Below are positions 16,629 through 24,362 of a stretch of DNA of 48,170 nt, piece after piece. The DNA comes from Prevotella sp. (GTDB lineage Bacteria > Bacteroidota > Bacteroidia > Bacteroidales > Bacteroidaceae): NCBI GenBank assembly GCA_017413085.1, contig JAFPVC010000018.1, positions 1 to 48,170 of the forward strand, written 5' to 3'. The notes under the pieces are model-generated. The model had not been told where the DNA came from. It searched no databases and saw only the letters and a program-made list of their open reading frames with translations. Both the position numbers and the translations under genes were made by a program. Within the stretch, counting starts at the first letter, position 1. The number at the start of each line of letters is the position of its first letter.

Positions 16629-17423
16629 TTAAATTATTCTCCATGCTATTTTACTTACATCATTCACTCTGTGTGAATGAGTGACGAGAAACTGTTGGTT
16701 AAAATTCTCATTCCTTGCTTGTATTAGGACTCCAGCTTGTCTTATCCCCTCATCCATCATCTTTGGTAGCCATTCTTTTGAAACGTCGCTGTATGTAGAA
16801 ACATCCGCTAAGACCATAATACCATTATCTTTCAATTTGGGAATAAATGTCTTGATTATGTGAGCATACGCATTGTCTTGCTCAAATCTGTCTTTGGTGA
16901 CGAACTCACATATAGCCTTGAATGTCATAAATATATCAAAATTCTCACTTAACACTTTATCAAGTATCTTCATATCGTAGAAATCGTCAATCGTCAGTGG
17001 TAACGGCCTTATCGATATGTCTATATCAAATTTAGAATTATATTCATCTGCTATTCTCTCAAGAATTCTCAGTGCGGAATGATTCCCATCCAATGCAGTT
17101 ATATATACAGTCTTTATACAAGAAACATTCCCGCGCAGTGAGTCAAGCATGCCTATGATTTCACCGCCTGTGCCACAACCGAAATCAAATAGGGATAATT
17201 CCGTTTCGTTTGCATATCGTGCAAGATGATTTTTGAAGAACTCTGTGAATATACAATAAGCCTCAGCATAGCTACGAGGGAAATACGTGCCAAGGTAATT
17301 GAGAATATCATTCCTGTCCCAGTCTATGACAGTCATGTTGGCATTGGAACGACAGTACTTCGCTCCTAATTGCTTAAAGATAAGGTCATCCAACCATTGT
17401 GGTAGTTGTACATTTGCAATCAT
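16629..17423 (-). CDS. Class I SAM-dependent methyltransferase-like protein
   Basis: A 264-aa protein with the SAM-binding motif I LFDFGCGTGGEIIGML (residues ~78-93), an acidic motif II (VYITALDGNHSAL) and a later FMTFKAICEF/IMVLADVS region typical of Rossmann methyltransferases. No DNA-methylase DPPY/NPPY motif is visible, so a DNA target is not supported; small molecule, RNA or protein are all possible. It is the first gene of the four-gene operon, 60 nt downstream of the ncRNA terminator at 17490-17529. I see no promoter of its own, so expression may depend on read-through from the 17829-17860 promoter. Confidence 0.75.
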   Translation of the reverse strand: MIANVQLPQWLDDLIFKQLGAKYCRSNANMTVIDWDRNDILNYLGTYFPRSYAEAYCIFTEFFKNHLARYANETELSLFDFGCGTGGEIIGMLDSLRGNVSCIKTVYITALDGNHSALRILERIADEYNSKFDIDISIRPLPLTIDDFYDMKILDKVLSENFDIFMTFKAICEFVTKDRFEQDNAYAHIIKTFIPKLKDNGIMVLADVSTYSDVSKEWLPKMMDEGIRQAGVLIQARNENFNQQFLVTHSHRVNDVSKIAWRII

Positions 17424-17489
17424 TAGGTTATTCCATATAAGCTCTTGACTCCCTCCAGAAGATGTTGAACATTATTGTTAGGTCAATAC

Positions 17490-17529
17490 ATAAAAAAGAC
17501 GTGGAGCCAGTCCTGTGCCCGGTTCCACG
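17490..17529 (-). terminator. Intrinsic terminator/attenuator before the methyltransferase operon
   Basis: On the minus strand CGTGGA and TCCACG pair (17524-17529 with 17500-17505), with a GC-rich top, followed directly by a run of Ts (17492-17497). The 5' arm overlaps the 3' arm of helix P2 of the leader RNA, so the two structures could exclude each other. Confidence 0.75.
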
Positions 17530-17823
17530 ATGTAAAGGTCTTCGCATTACCCTGTCCGTCCAAACCGAGCAACGCTGAAAGCCCCACGCTGATGATTATA
17601 ATGTACCCATATCCCACATTGACACGGAAATGCCAACAAAGGACAGGGAAGCGTATAGTCATCCCAAGGGGCGTTCCCGTTGCTTTGTTCTTGACGGACA
17701 GTTTGAAGTTGCGAAGTTCTTACATCGTCAAAACCAAAGCGTCCAGAAAACGCCTTTTTATATGTATGTGTCCCACCCAGCCGTGCGACTTATCTAACGA
17801 TGTCTGCACATCAGCGTGGAACT
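17490..17823 (-). ncRNA. Candidate structured RNA (~330 nt) leading into the methyltransferase/helicase operon
   Basis: It is bounded by a perfect -33/-7 promoter (17829-17860) and the terminator at 17490-17529. Its base composition is much more GC-rich than its flanks. Complementary segments nest in order: CGATGTAA/TTACATCG (17720-17727 with 17528-17535), CTTCGC/GCGAAG (17711-17716 with 17540-17545), CTGTCCGTC/GACGGACAG (17693-17701 with 17552-17560), AGCAACG/CGTTGCT (17678-17684 with 17568-17574). An 11-bp perfect pairing (17809-17819 with 17584-17594) crosses these helices and would form a pseudoknot. Several short frames are open through it on both strands, one ending in a plausible-looking peptide (17483-17662, minus). 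A coding remnant is therefore not fully excluded. Confidence 0.6.
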
Positions 17824-17828
17824 ATTTG

Positions 17829-17860
17829 CAAATTTACGTAATTTGATTGTTTCGTGCAAA
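17829..17860 (-). promoter_or_regulatory. Promoter of the structured leader RNA
   Basis: On the minus strand, -7 TAAATTTG (17829-17836) and -33 TTTG (17857-17860) are separated by 20 bp. Transcription would start near 17823, at the 5' end of the folded region. Confidence 0.7.
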
Positions 17861-17888
17861 TTTTTTGCGTACTTTTTTCTTGGAAAAA

Positions 17889-18140
17889 TGATGTGTGCGC
17901 ACACAAAAGAAAAATTAAAAAATTGAAGGGTTGAAGGATTGAAGGATTGAAGAATGAAACTCGCTACGCTCAAAGTGAAGAGTGAAAAGTGAAGAGTGAA
18001 AAATACAAATTACGGTTTGACTGCATGAAACTTTAGACCCTTGACCTTATACTTTTCATTTCCGACCATGGATTGCACGGAAATAAAAATTGAAGAGTTA
18101 AAGAATTGTAGAATTGAAAGATTGAAGGGTTGAAACTTTC
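17889..18140 (+). repeat. Composite low-complexity repeat, left of the retron island
   Basis: It begins with the palindrome GTGTGCGCACAC. TTGAAGGA units, CTCGCTACGCTCAAAGTGAA, AGTGAAAAGTGAAGAG units and a CCATGGATTGCACGG / AAATTGAAGAG tail follow. The same modules occur at 29999-30215. The remaining DNA to 18596 holds the 32-bp repeat, the 22-bp-period array and no gene I can support. Confidence 0.75.
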
Positions 18141-18188
18141 ATGCAGTTTGAACTTCAATGCTTCAATTCTTCCATTTTAAAATATTGT

Positions 18189-18220
18189 TCTATTTCTCCA
18201 CTGTCAAGAAAACTCATTTT
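18189..18220. repeat. 32-bp imperfect direct repeat, right copy
   Basis: Matches 11646-11677 at 28 of 32 positions. Confidence 0.6.
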
Positions 18221-18417
18221 AAGCAGGGGTAAATGGGGTGGGTGGACAAGGAGTCCAGAACGAGGGTGGAATCGCGTAGAGGTGCCTTGAAACGCGTTTT
18301 TTTAATTCTAAATGCAGAATTTGTAATTCACAATTACGCCAAATCGGATGATTATTGCGAACTATCTGCAACAATGGTGCGTCATGCCGTATGAATCACG
18401 CTCTAATTTGCCCCTTT

Positions 18418-18500
18418 TTACACGGTAATCTGGGCTCGATTGCACAGTAATCAGGTACAAATTACGGTGTAATCAGGGCCTGATTACAGTGCATTAAGAA
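18418..18500. repeat. 22-bp-period repeat, copy 3 (array only)
   Basis: Three to four consecutive 22-bp units with the TAATCAGG core. It lacks the non-periodic tail present in the copies at 1-250 and 45504-45765. Confidence 0.75.
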
Positions 18501-18596
18501 AACTTTACATTTTTAACATTTTCCTAAATCTCCGATTTCGGTGTGTGAAGGCGACTGTCATTTCACGAACAGCAGGCAGTTTTCACAATACCCAAT

Positions 18597-19424
18597 CTAC
18601 TTTTTGAACAGTTCTCTGAATGTTAATTCATCAATGCCCTTACTTCTCAACTTTGGAGCTATCACCTCCATCTTTTCCACTAACGTAAGGCTCGCGAACT
18701 GTCCCTTTTCATCTAAAGCCAGAATACAAGGGATATGGTCATTCACTTGGCAACCTGCTTTTAGCCTGTCAAATTCTGATTTCATAGCAAATCGGCATTT
18801 ATTATCATCCCAACTATGAATCTCAACCAAGACATCATAATCTAATCCTTCGCAATTAAATGAGAGTTGACAGTGCGAGTTCTTTAATTCATAAGGGGTC
18901 GCCCATGTGATTGTCTTGTTGCCCAGTATTGTTTTGAAATACTGTTCAATGGCTGCTATGGCCGATGCTTGTTCGTGTAAAGTAGTCTGAGAAATAACCC
19001 CAAATGGGGACGGACCGAATAGCTCTTTCCACCACTCAAATGAGGGCATAATCTGAATTTCTGTTATGAGTCCATTTTCAATAGTCAGGCGATAGACCTC
19101 GTCTTCGTCTTGATAATCAATAGTTATTCGAGCACGATATTCGTCATTCTCACATACGATATCAGCACTGAAACTGTGCTTTAGAAGTCTTAGTCTGGCA
19201 AATATCTTTTCCAGGTACTCTAAATAGTTCCGCTTACCTTTTATTGTAAGAGGAGGGTCAATAGCCAAATCTATATCATTCAATGGTCCAGAATGTTCCA
19301 TTCCCTTCCAAATGACATCTTCACTTAAGTATGGCTCTATTATACTGGTATCTAAATTATTCCAACATGCACAAATTATTTCTGCTGCATGCATATATGA
19401 TTTTACATCATTAGTTGCTGGCAT
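18597..19424 (-). CDS. NTF2/SnoaL-like domain protein, function unknown
   Basis: 275 aa. The N-terminal ~125 residues (AEIICACWNNLDTSIIEPYLSEDVIWKG, ending with TIENGLITEIQIMP) look like an NTF2/SnoaL-type alpha+beta cone fold. The C-terminal half (~150-275) is an unrecognised domain with WATPYELKNSHCQLSFNCEGLDYDVLVEIHSWDDN. Both look cytoplasmic. It follows the acidic 61-aa gene by 32 nt in the same direction and probably shares its operator-controlled promoter. No enzyme activity can be assigned. Confidence 0.65.
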   Translation of the reverse strand: MPATNDVKSYMHAAEIICACWNNLDTSIIEPYLSEDVIWKGMEHSGPLNDIDLAIDPPLTIKGKRNYLEYLEKIFARLRLLKHSFSADIVCENDEYRARITIDYQDEDEVYRLTIENGLITEIQIMPSFEWWKELFGPSPFGVISQTTLHEQASAIAAIEQYFKTILGNKTITWATPYELKNSHCQLSFNCEGLDYDVLVEIHSWDDNKCRFAMKSEFDRLKAGCQVNDHIPCILALDEKGQFASLTLVEKMEVIAPKLRSKGIDELTFRELFKK

Positions 19425-19456
19425 AGTCGGTGTCTTTTTATTTGTTAAACATCATT

Positions 19457-19642
19457 TTAATATCCCATTGCCTCCATCATTGCATCGTATTCTATAGGGT
19501 TGCTTGGCATATCACCATACATTCCATCTGTAAGCGCATCCCAGGCATCTTCCTCTGTCCACTCTGAATCGCAATAATAGTTGCTTTCACACTCGTAATC
19601 GTCATACTCTTCATAAGAGTCATCATAAAAATCTCTTGCCAT
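19457..19642 (-). CDS. Very acidic 61-aa protein
   Basis: The product has 20 Asp/Glu against a single basic residue (Arg3), so the net charge is about -19, with many Tyr and Trp. It begins MARDFYDDSYEEYDDYECES and ends NPIEYDAMMEAMGY. Its own promoter (19691-19698) and the island operator (19707-19727) lie directly upstream, which supports real expression. The composition would suit a DNA-mimic or an inhibitor/antidote protein, but that is inference. A longer overlapping frame (81 aa, start 19737) is rejected because its start lies upstream of the promoter. Confidence 0.7.
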   Translation of the reverse strand: MARDFYDDSYEEYDDYECESNYYCDSEWTEEDAWDALTDGMYGDMPSNPIEYDAMMEAMGY

Positions 19643-19690
19643 AGTTTTCTACATTTCAACCAACAGAGCACTATGCTCTGTTTTCTGTTG

Positions 19691-19698
19691 CAAAGGTA
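19691..19698 (-). promoter_or_regulatory. -7 promoter element for the acidic protein gene
   Basis: TACCTTTG on the minus strand. The operator lies 8 nt further upstream. Confidence 0.7.
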
Positions 19699-19706
19699 CA
19701 ATATGG

Positions 19707-19727
19707 ATACGAACCCTATGTTCGTAT
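19707..19727. promoter_or_regulatory. Operator site A (island regulon)
   Basis: Perfect inverted repeat: ATACGAAC (19707-19714), 5-nt spacer, GTTCGTAT (19720-19727). The CTATGTTCG half begins 18 nt from the end of the -7 element, the same distance as at sites C, D and E. Position fits repression by covering the -33 region. Confidence 0.8.
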
Positions 19728-19775
19728 GACAAAACATTTTTGTTGTTATGCTATTAGAAAGGAAAGGACTACAAA

Positions 19776-20978
19776 CTATAGCTCTTTTTCAAAAAACTCT
19801 CTGGTAATCTTTTCTCCACGTTTTTGTGGATCCCATCCTTCGTAAAAAAAGACATTGTCTCCGTTAATCTCTTTGACTATTCCAAATACGTTTATAGCCG
19901 GTATTTTTCTTGGCATTGAATTCTTCCAACTTCTCTGCTGTTTTTTGTTAAACATTGATGTTGGAAACTGATAATAAAACATTTTTGCTAAGTCAATACG
20001 AAGCATTCTACGCATTCTATCAGGTATTGATTTCCAATTAGTAATAGGCAATGTATTAGATCCGAGAACATTTTTGATATCAGAAATGAATTGCTCGTCA
20101 TAGATTTCCAGATTAAGTCCTTTAACAAGCCATTCATCTCTACCCGTATTTGTTCTTAACTCACCTTCAATATATTCGCGATGGTATTTATCTTCTTTAA
20201 AACGATATGGAACATACCACCATTTGCCTACATCTTTATAGCCGTCAACATCGTCAAGCGGCTTTCCTGCAGAATTTTCTTTCCATAGTTGATATGTAAA
20301 ATCTTGACTCCTGCTTGTTAAGACATCTGTAATTGTTCTAAGACGTTGTTCCGTTGCAAGCAAACTGGCTTTTGCCAATTCTTCATTATTCCCACTTTTA
20401 TAAGCCTGGTTAAGACTTATAAGTTTGTTTTTCTTCACCTCCTTATGAATGTCGTCCTTATCAATTACTTCTCTGTAAATATCTCTACGAAACTCTGAAA
20501 AGTCCCCCTCTTTAACATCTGTCCAATTAAGGTGCTCGTACGGTTGAGCAATTGGTGATGCTGAACCGAATAACCTATCGAATTCCATTCTGTAATTATT
20601 TACAACACTCTCTTCGTCAGTCATGAGAATATTTTCGTCATTCTTATTGGCATGGTAAGTCCAATTATACGAGCCGGTAATAACCACTTTGTCAATAATA
20701 CAGAATTTGTTATGCATCGTCCCATTGTCGGATTTTGCAAAACGAACTTCAGCTCCCAACTTTGTTAATATACCAAAGTCAAGTCCAAATTCGTTCCGGT
20801 TAATCAGGTCGTTTAAGATTACCACTTTAACCTTAACTTTTTTGTTAAGAGCGCTCTTTAACGATTCAAATATGATGTCATTGGTAAACCAGGCAACTGC
20901 AATGCATATACTATGCTGCGACAAAGCTACTCGCTTCGTTAAAACATCTTGAATATTGTCAAAATAAGAACTTGTCAT
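19776..20978 (-). CDS. PLD-family nuclease-like protein, retron-associated
   Basis: One HKD motif is visible, HNKFCIID (His, Lys and Asp of HxKxxxxD), followed by TGSYNWTYHANKNDENIL, the GSxNW...N..E block of Nuc-type single-HKD enzymes that work as dimers. A C-terminal ~250-residue region of unknown fold follows (QDFTYQLWKENSAGKP, WWYVPYRFKEDKYHREY). I prefer the ATG at 20978, 20 nt after the HEPN-gene stop. A TTG at 21014 would overlap that gene and add 12 residues. It is third in the retron operon, so a cleavage role as effector is likely, but the target (phage DNA, host DNA or RNA) is unknown. Confidence 0.8.
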   Translation of the reverse strand: MTSSYFDNIQDVLTKRVALSQHSICIAVAWFTNDIIFESLKSALNKKVKVKVVILNDLINRNEFGLDFGILTKLGAEVRFAKSDNGTMHNKFCIIDKVVITGSYNWTYHANKNDENILMTDEESVVNNYRMEFDRLFGSASPIAQPYEHLNWTDVKEGDFSEFRRDIYREVIDKDDIHKEVKKNKLISLNQAYKSGNNEELAKASLLATEQRLRTITDVLTSRSQDFTYQLWKENSAGKPLDDVDGYKDVGKWWYVPYRFKEDKYHREYIEGELRTNTGRDEWLVKGLNLEIYDEQFISDIKNVLGSNTLPITNWKSIPDRMRRMLRIDLAKMFYYQFPTSMFNKKQQRSWKNSMPRKIPAINVFGIVKEINGDNVFFYEGWDPQKRGEKITREFFEKEL

Positions 20979-20997
20979 ATAGGGTGGGAGTTGATAA

Positions 20998-21843
20998 TTA
21001 TAACTTACTTTCAACAGTTTGAGCTAAATTGTTCTTAACGCTGTCAGATAGTTTTTTTAGTTTCTCGACGACATCGTCATAAGGCTTGCTATTATACCAT
21101 AAGAGATACTCATATAATGCAAAGTCTTTGGTGTTTTTGACTTTAGATTCATAAATGTTATATGCCAGGGTATTCTGTTTAGTTTGGTGCCAATCAAAAG
21201 AACCATCGGATTTCAATGAAATCTTCCAGTCAAGCAATTTCTTTTGATAAGACTCTATGGAAAAATCCTTTTTTTGAGGAGTTCTATGACTTTGGCTATT
21301 TCTCACTTCGCGGACATGGTCAAATGTTTCTCGTATGTTAACTTTAAACTCACTATCATAAGCCCAAAGCTTTACACTAAAAGAAATGGATGTTAAGTTG
21401 GTGTTGGAATCTGAGATAATGGCTTTTGGATTATACTGCTTTATGTGGGATATGATGTTTTGAATGGTAACATCTTTAGTCGAATAGAAATAGTTTAGTA
21501 ACATTTCTGCTTGTAATTGAGCATATCTACAGAATTCCTCAAAATCCACTTTATGCGAGCGTGTTCCGTATCTGAAGCGCATCATTTCTCGATTGTCAGA
21601 AACTAGTTTATTTCTAACTTCATCTTCAGTTATAAATGTATAATCAATGACAGACTGCATAGAGTCAATATAATAGTCCAAACCTAAGTATTTTTCTATG
21701 TGTGAAATGCGCCCATCATCGCTTTTAACCACTGATGCAGAAACTGTTTGACCAAACAGCTTCTGCATTTCTTGACGGAACTCGGCATTTTGTTCTGCCA
21801 ATAATTTTATCTTTTTTATAGTAGCTAATAACTTCTCATCCAT
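20998..21843 (-). CDS. HEPN-type RNase candidate, retron-associated
   Basis: 281 aa. The segment FDHVREVRNSQSHR carries Arg181-Asn182-x3-His186, matching the Rx4-6H catalytic motif of HEPN ribonucleases, in a helical setting. The N-terminus is coiled-coil-like (ATIKKIKLLAEQNAEFRQEM), and a helical middle (FEEFCRYAQLQAEMLLNYFY) precedes the motif. Lone HEPN motifs can be coincidental, so this is a proposal. It starts 4 nt after the RT stop and is directly followed by the PLD gene, so all three are co-expressed. It may be the toxic RNase or a partner of the PLD protein. Confidence 0.6.
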   Translation of the reverse strand: MDEKLLATIKKIKLLAEQNAEFRQEMQKLFGQTVSASVVKSDDGRISHIEKYLGLDYYIDSMQSVIDYTFITEDEVRNKLVSDNREMMRFRYGTRSHKVDFEEFCRYAQLQAEMLLNYFYSTKDVTIQNIISHIKQYNPKAIISDSNTNLTSISFSVKLWAYDSEFKVNIRETFDHVREVRNSQSHRTPQKKDFSIESYQKKLLDWKISLKSDGSFDWHQTKQNTLAYNIYESKVKNTKDFALYEYLLWYNSKPYDDVVEKLKKLSDSVKNNLAQTVESKL

Positions 21844-21847
21844 TTTG

Positions 21848-23290
21848 TTATATATTTAGGAGTGAATCCAACTCTGCATTCAGTTCATCCACATCCACTT
21901 TTGGAGGCGGAGGAACCATGACTTTGTCTTTCCTATGTATAAGCCAGAAAGGCTTTCCATCTTTTCCTCTACATGAGGATATTGCGAGGACATCTTTATT
22001 CTGTTCTTCAGCAATAGTTAGAGACTTGTTGACAGTGACCAACATCTTTTTGTCGTTAAGCATAAAATATGCATAATGTTTACCTTTCTTACTGATTGCA
22101 AAGGTAACCGTAGTGGAATTCTTTTTCTCAAACTCCGCTATTCCTTTTGTCTCCAGATAAGTAACTCCATTTGAATTGGTTTTTTCTGCAATGGAGTCTT
22201 TATTGACTAATTTCTGGAATTTAGCGTAAAGCCGTGTATATACAGAGTCATCATCACCTTTAACCATTTTCAGATACATGAGTTTCCCATCTATTACATT
22301 AATGAGATCGGGATTTCCTTTCTTGACATGTCCCTTCTCCTCCTTATATTTTGGAAAGAACTTACCGTAAGCTACATTATAGCCATATCTGTCCCACATA
22401 TAGAGAATGTTACGAATGTCGCGAACGTATTTCTGTGTAACATTTAGTTTTTCGCTGACAATAATGCCAGTGACTTCCTGCCTGTCACCTCTTTTTTGCA
22501 AGCGGGTTTTCGCCTCATTAATTGTAAATCCTTGCTTTCTGATAATGCGTTCAAGTTCAAGCATGAATTTCCCTTGCTTGCTGTACACATAACGCATAGA
22601 AGAGAACGTGATGTCATCAGCATAGCGTGAATAATTCATGTTAAACCGCTTTGCCAATCTGCTCAGGTAAAAATCCAGTCTATCACAAATCATGTTTGTG
22701 ATAATGGGTGATGTAGGTGCTCCCTGAGGCAAAACATATACATCCTTCTTATTTCCTTTCTCGTCTTCACGACATTCTTTCATACAACATAGCCCTGCCA
22801 ACAAATTTGCGACAGGCTGATTAAATTTGAACGGTGGAACTTGAAGCCTCTTCCATACTCTTGCCTGATGAATGCTAGGGAAGAAGTCCTTTAGGTCTAT
22901 GTTAAGAATATAGTCCATTCCAACGTGAGCAGAAGCATTAGTTACCACCGAACGGCCATCTGTGAATCCCATGGCATATTCAGAAGGAGTATACATAGAA
23001 CGGAATAGTTGATTTACTGCGGAAAGCATCATCATAAAGCTCCGAGTTCTGGGTGCAGTAATTTGTCTAACGCCGCCAGATTTCTTTTTTATCTTGAACT
23101 GACGATAACGGTGGAATGTATGTTTCGGATTACAATAGAAGTTTAGTTGCTTTTCTGAAAATGGATGATACTTGGAAGAATCAAGGCCCAAATCCTCCAT
23201 CTCAGCCTTTTTAATAAGGTTGAGAAGATTTAAGAGGTCAGCCTTGTCTTTGAGCAGTGATGCCTGCTGAGCGATTTGTTTTCTATCCAT
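21848..23290 (-). CDS. Retron reverse transcriptase
   Basis: A 480-aa RT with retron hallmarks. NASAH (118-122) is the NAxxH motif, followed by LNIDLKDFFPSIH, LPQGAPTSP (187-195), the active-site YADD (223-226), and VTG (273-275) within QEVTGIIVSEKLNV. Residues ~320-480 are an extra C-terminal region with VTFAISKKGKHYAYFML and a PPPPKVDVDELNAEL tail; this is not part of a minimal RT and could recognise the effector or the msDNA. No maturase or endonuclease domain is seen, so a group II intron is unlikely. The ncRNA lies directly upstream, and HEPN and PLD genes follow. Confidence 0.92.
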   Translation of the reverse strand: MDRKQIAQQASLLKDKADLLNLLNLIKKAEMEDLGLDSSKYHPFSEKQLNFYCNPKHTFHRYRQFKIKKKSGGVRQITAPRTRSFMMMLSAVNQLFRSMYTPSEYAMGFTDGRSVVTNASAHVGMDYILNIDLKDFFPSIHQARVWKRLQVPPFKFNQPVANLLAGLCCMKECREDEKGNKKDVYVLPQGAPTSPIITNMICDRLDFYLSRLAKRFNMNYSRYADDITFSSMRYVYSKQGKFMLELERIIRKQGFTINEAKTRLQKRGDRQEVTGIIVSEKLNVTQKYVRDIRNILYMWDRYGYNVAYGKFFPKYKEEKGHVKKGNPDLINVIDGKLMYLKMVKGDDDSVYTRLYAKFQKLVNKDSIAEKTNSNGVTYLETKGIAEFEKKNSTTVTFAISKKGKHYAYFMLNDKKMLVTVNKSLTIAEEQNKDVLAISSCRGKDGKPFWLIHRKDKVMVPPPPKVDVDELNAELDSLLNI

Positions 23291-23312
23291 TTCACTATAT
23301 TTTTTAAAAAGG

Positions 23313-23599
23313 AAGCGGTCTCTGAGTCATCTATCCACTGAAATGTCTTTTCTTTGTATAAGAAAGATAAAATCTCAAAAACATAAAGTCATAAAAGATA
23401 CAACCCATAAAGAATAGTAACAACGTACAACGTACGGAATAGTACAACGTTAACGCTTATACATTGTTTCTCTCCAGAACTCCAAGGAGACTGAAGACAT
23501 CTTGCGAATCTACCTCCGAAGAAGTAGGGCTTGCGCGACGCAAGACGAGATTCAAAATACCATTTCAGTTTCTAGAATTATCAAAGACCGCTTTTTATT
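23313..23599 (-). ncRNA. Retron ncRNA (msr-msd)
   Basis: The ends pair as a1/a2: 23581-23593 with 23313-23325 (13 bp, one G-U), then 23561-23568 with 23338-23345 (8 bp) inside. The first third has three short hairpins, as expected for msr: CTTGCG/CGCAAG (23530-23544), CTACTTC with TTCG loop (23510-23527), TCTCC/GGAGA (23471-23490). A TGTATAAG/CTTATACA stem (23456-23463 with 23355-23362) probably closes the msd, with ACGTTGTAC directly repeated inside. A -7 element just upstream puts the transcript start at the a1 end. The msr/msd border and branching G (near 23560) are estimates. Confidence 0.8.
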
Positions 23600-23603
23600 C
23601 GTG

Positions 23604-23611
23604 TAAAGATA
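23604..23611 (-). promoter_or_regulatory. -7 promoter element for the retron ncRNA/RT operon
   Basis: TATCTTTA on the minus strand, one mismatch to TAnnTTTG. It predicts a start near 23599, at the a1 stem. Confidence 0.55.
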
Positions 23612-23617
23612 CGAATT

Positions 23618-23634
23618 AAAGTTCTATGTTCGTT
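23618..23634. promoter_or_regulatory. Operator site B (partial match)
   Basis: Has the intact half TCTATGTTCGT but a poorly matching left arm, and its spacing to the -7 element is 13 instead of 18. The retron may be less tightly controlled, or this copy is decayed. Confidence 0.45.
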
Positions 23635-23641
23635 ATATTAC

Positions 23642-24319
23642 TTAAGTCAAAGTATATTTAAACTCTAATGCGCCAATTATTCTTTGCTCATCTAAATATC
23701 GCTGACAATTTTTTTTGGCGCTCTCCCTGTCTTGTAAAAAATCTGCATGATAATAAACATTGATAATTGTACCATCGTAATATCTTAGCCATTCATATTC
23801 GCCATCTGTAAGTTCCAGAATGGGGAAATCGTACAATTTACACTTTAGCGAAATCCTAGTATGCACCGGAAATTCTTGCTTAAATAATTCCAAAGCTTTT
23901 TTTCTATCATATTGTCCATTAGTTAAAACTTCTGGATTGTTTTTATAATGTTGTCGAAGATCCAGTCTTAATTTATATTGTGGTGTTGATATAGCTCCTA
24001 AATAGAGCTTATTGTTTTTAAACTTCTTCAATAGTATTCCTACATAATGTTTAGAAGAATCTTCCTGGTCTTCTTCATAACACGAAGTAACGAATGCATC
24101 GGTAGGAAGAAAATTATCTTTCAATTTTTTTGTTTTAATTGGCATATCATGATTAACCAACTCAGTCTTGTTATCATGAAGGTCAAACGGCACTTTCATT
24201 TTACAATCCTTATATCCATCGCGATATCCATCTGCATAAACTCGTGCAAATGCATCCTTCAGAATGTTAATAACATTCTCTTCTGCGTAATTGCTGGCCT
24301 TTTCTTTCAGTTCTATCAT
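23642..24319 (-). CDS. Unknown island protein with own operator (225 aa)
   Basis: Not recognised. The N-terminus is helical (MIELKEKASNYAEENVINIL) with a repeated YADGYRDGYKDC segment. The C-terminal two thirds is mixed alpha/beta with HYVGILLKKFKNNKLYLGAI and FPVHTRISLKCKLYDFPILELTDGEYEWLR (split here by position ~170). No known catalytic motif is evident. I use the internal ATG near 24319, about 20 nt after the expected transcription start, because the longer TTG start overlaps the -7 element. It lies between the retron and the next unknown gene and is controlled by operator C. Confidence 0.65.
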   Translation of the reverse strand: MIELKEKASNYAEENVINILKDAFARVYADGYRDGYKDCKMKVPFDLHDNKTELVNHDMPIKTKKLKDNFLPTDAFVTSCYEEDQEDSSKHYVGILLKKFKNNKLYLGAISTPQYKLRLDLRQHYKNNPEVLTNGQYDRKKALELFKQEFPVHTRISLKCKLYDFPILELTDGEYEWLRYYDGTIINVYYHADFLQDRESAKKNCQRYLDEQRIIGALEFKYTLT

Positions 24320-24344
24320 AACCTCGATTTTTGTTTTCTTATGC

Positions 24345-24352
24345 AAAGGTAC
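24345..24352 (-). promoter_or_regulatory. -7 promoter element for the 225-aa gene
   Basis: TACCTTTG on the minus strand. Confidence 0.65.
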
Positions 24353-24362
24353 TAATTATTCA

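Noticed and set aside
17475-17846. Rightward 123-aa frame and leftward 59-79-codon frames in the structured RNA region
   Set aside because: Several frames are open at once, as expected in a GC-rich structured stretch. None has a good start or a recognised family; the nested pairing explains the region better.
21848-23290. Group II intron maturase or diversity-generating RT
   Set aside because: No intron domains, maturase X/endonuclease region or template/variable repeat pair. Retron motifs and ncRNA fit instead.
24345-24352. TTG start that would lengthen the 225-aa protein (same pattern at 9452 and 6841)
   Set aside because: The TTG is inside or upstream of the -7 element, so it would not be in the mRNA.
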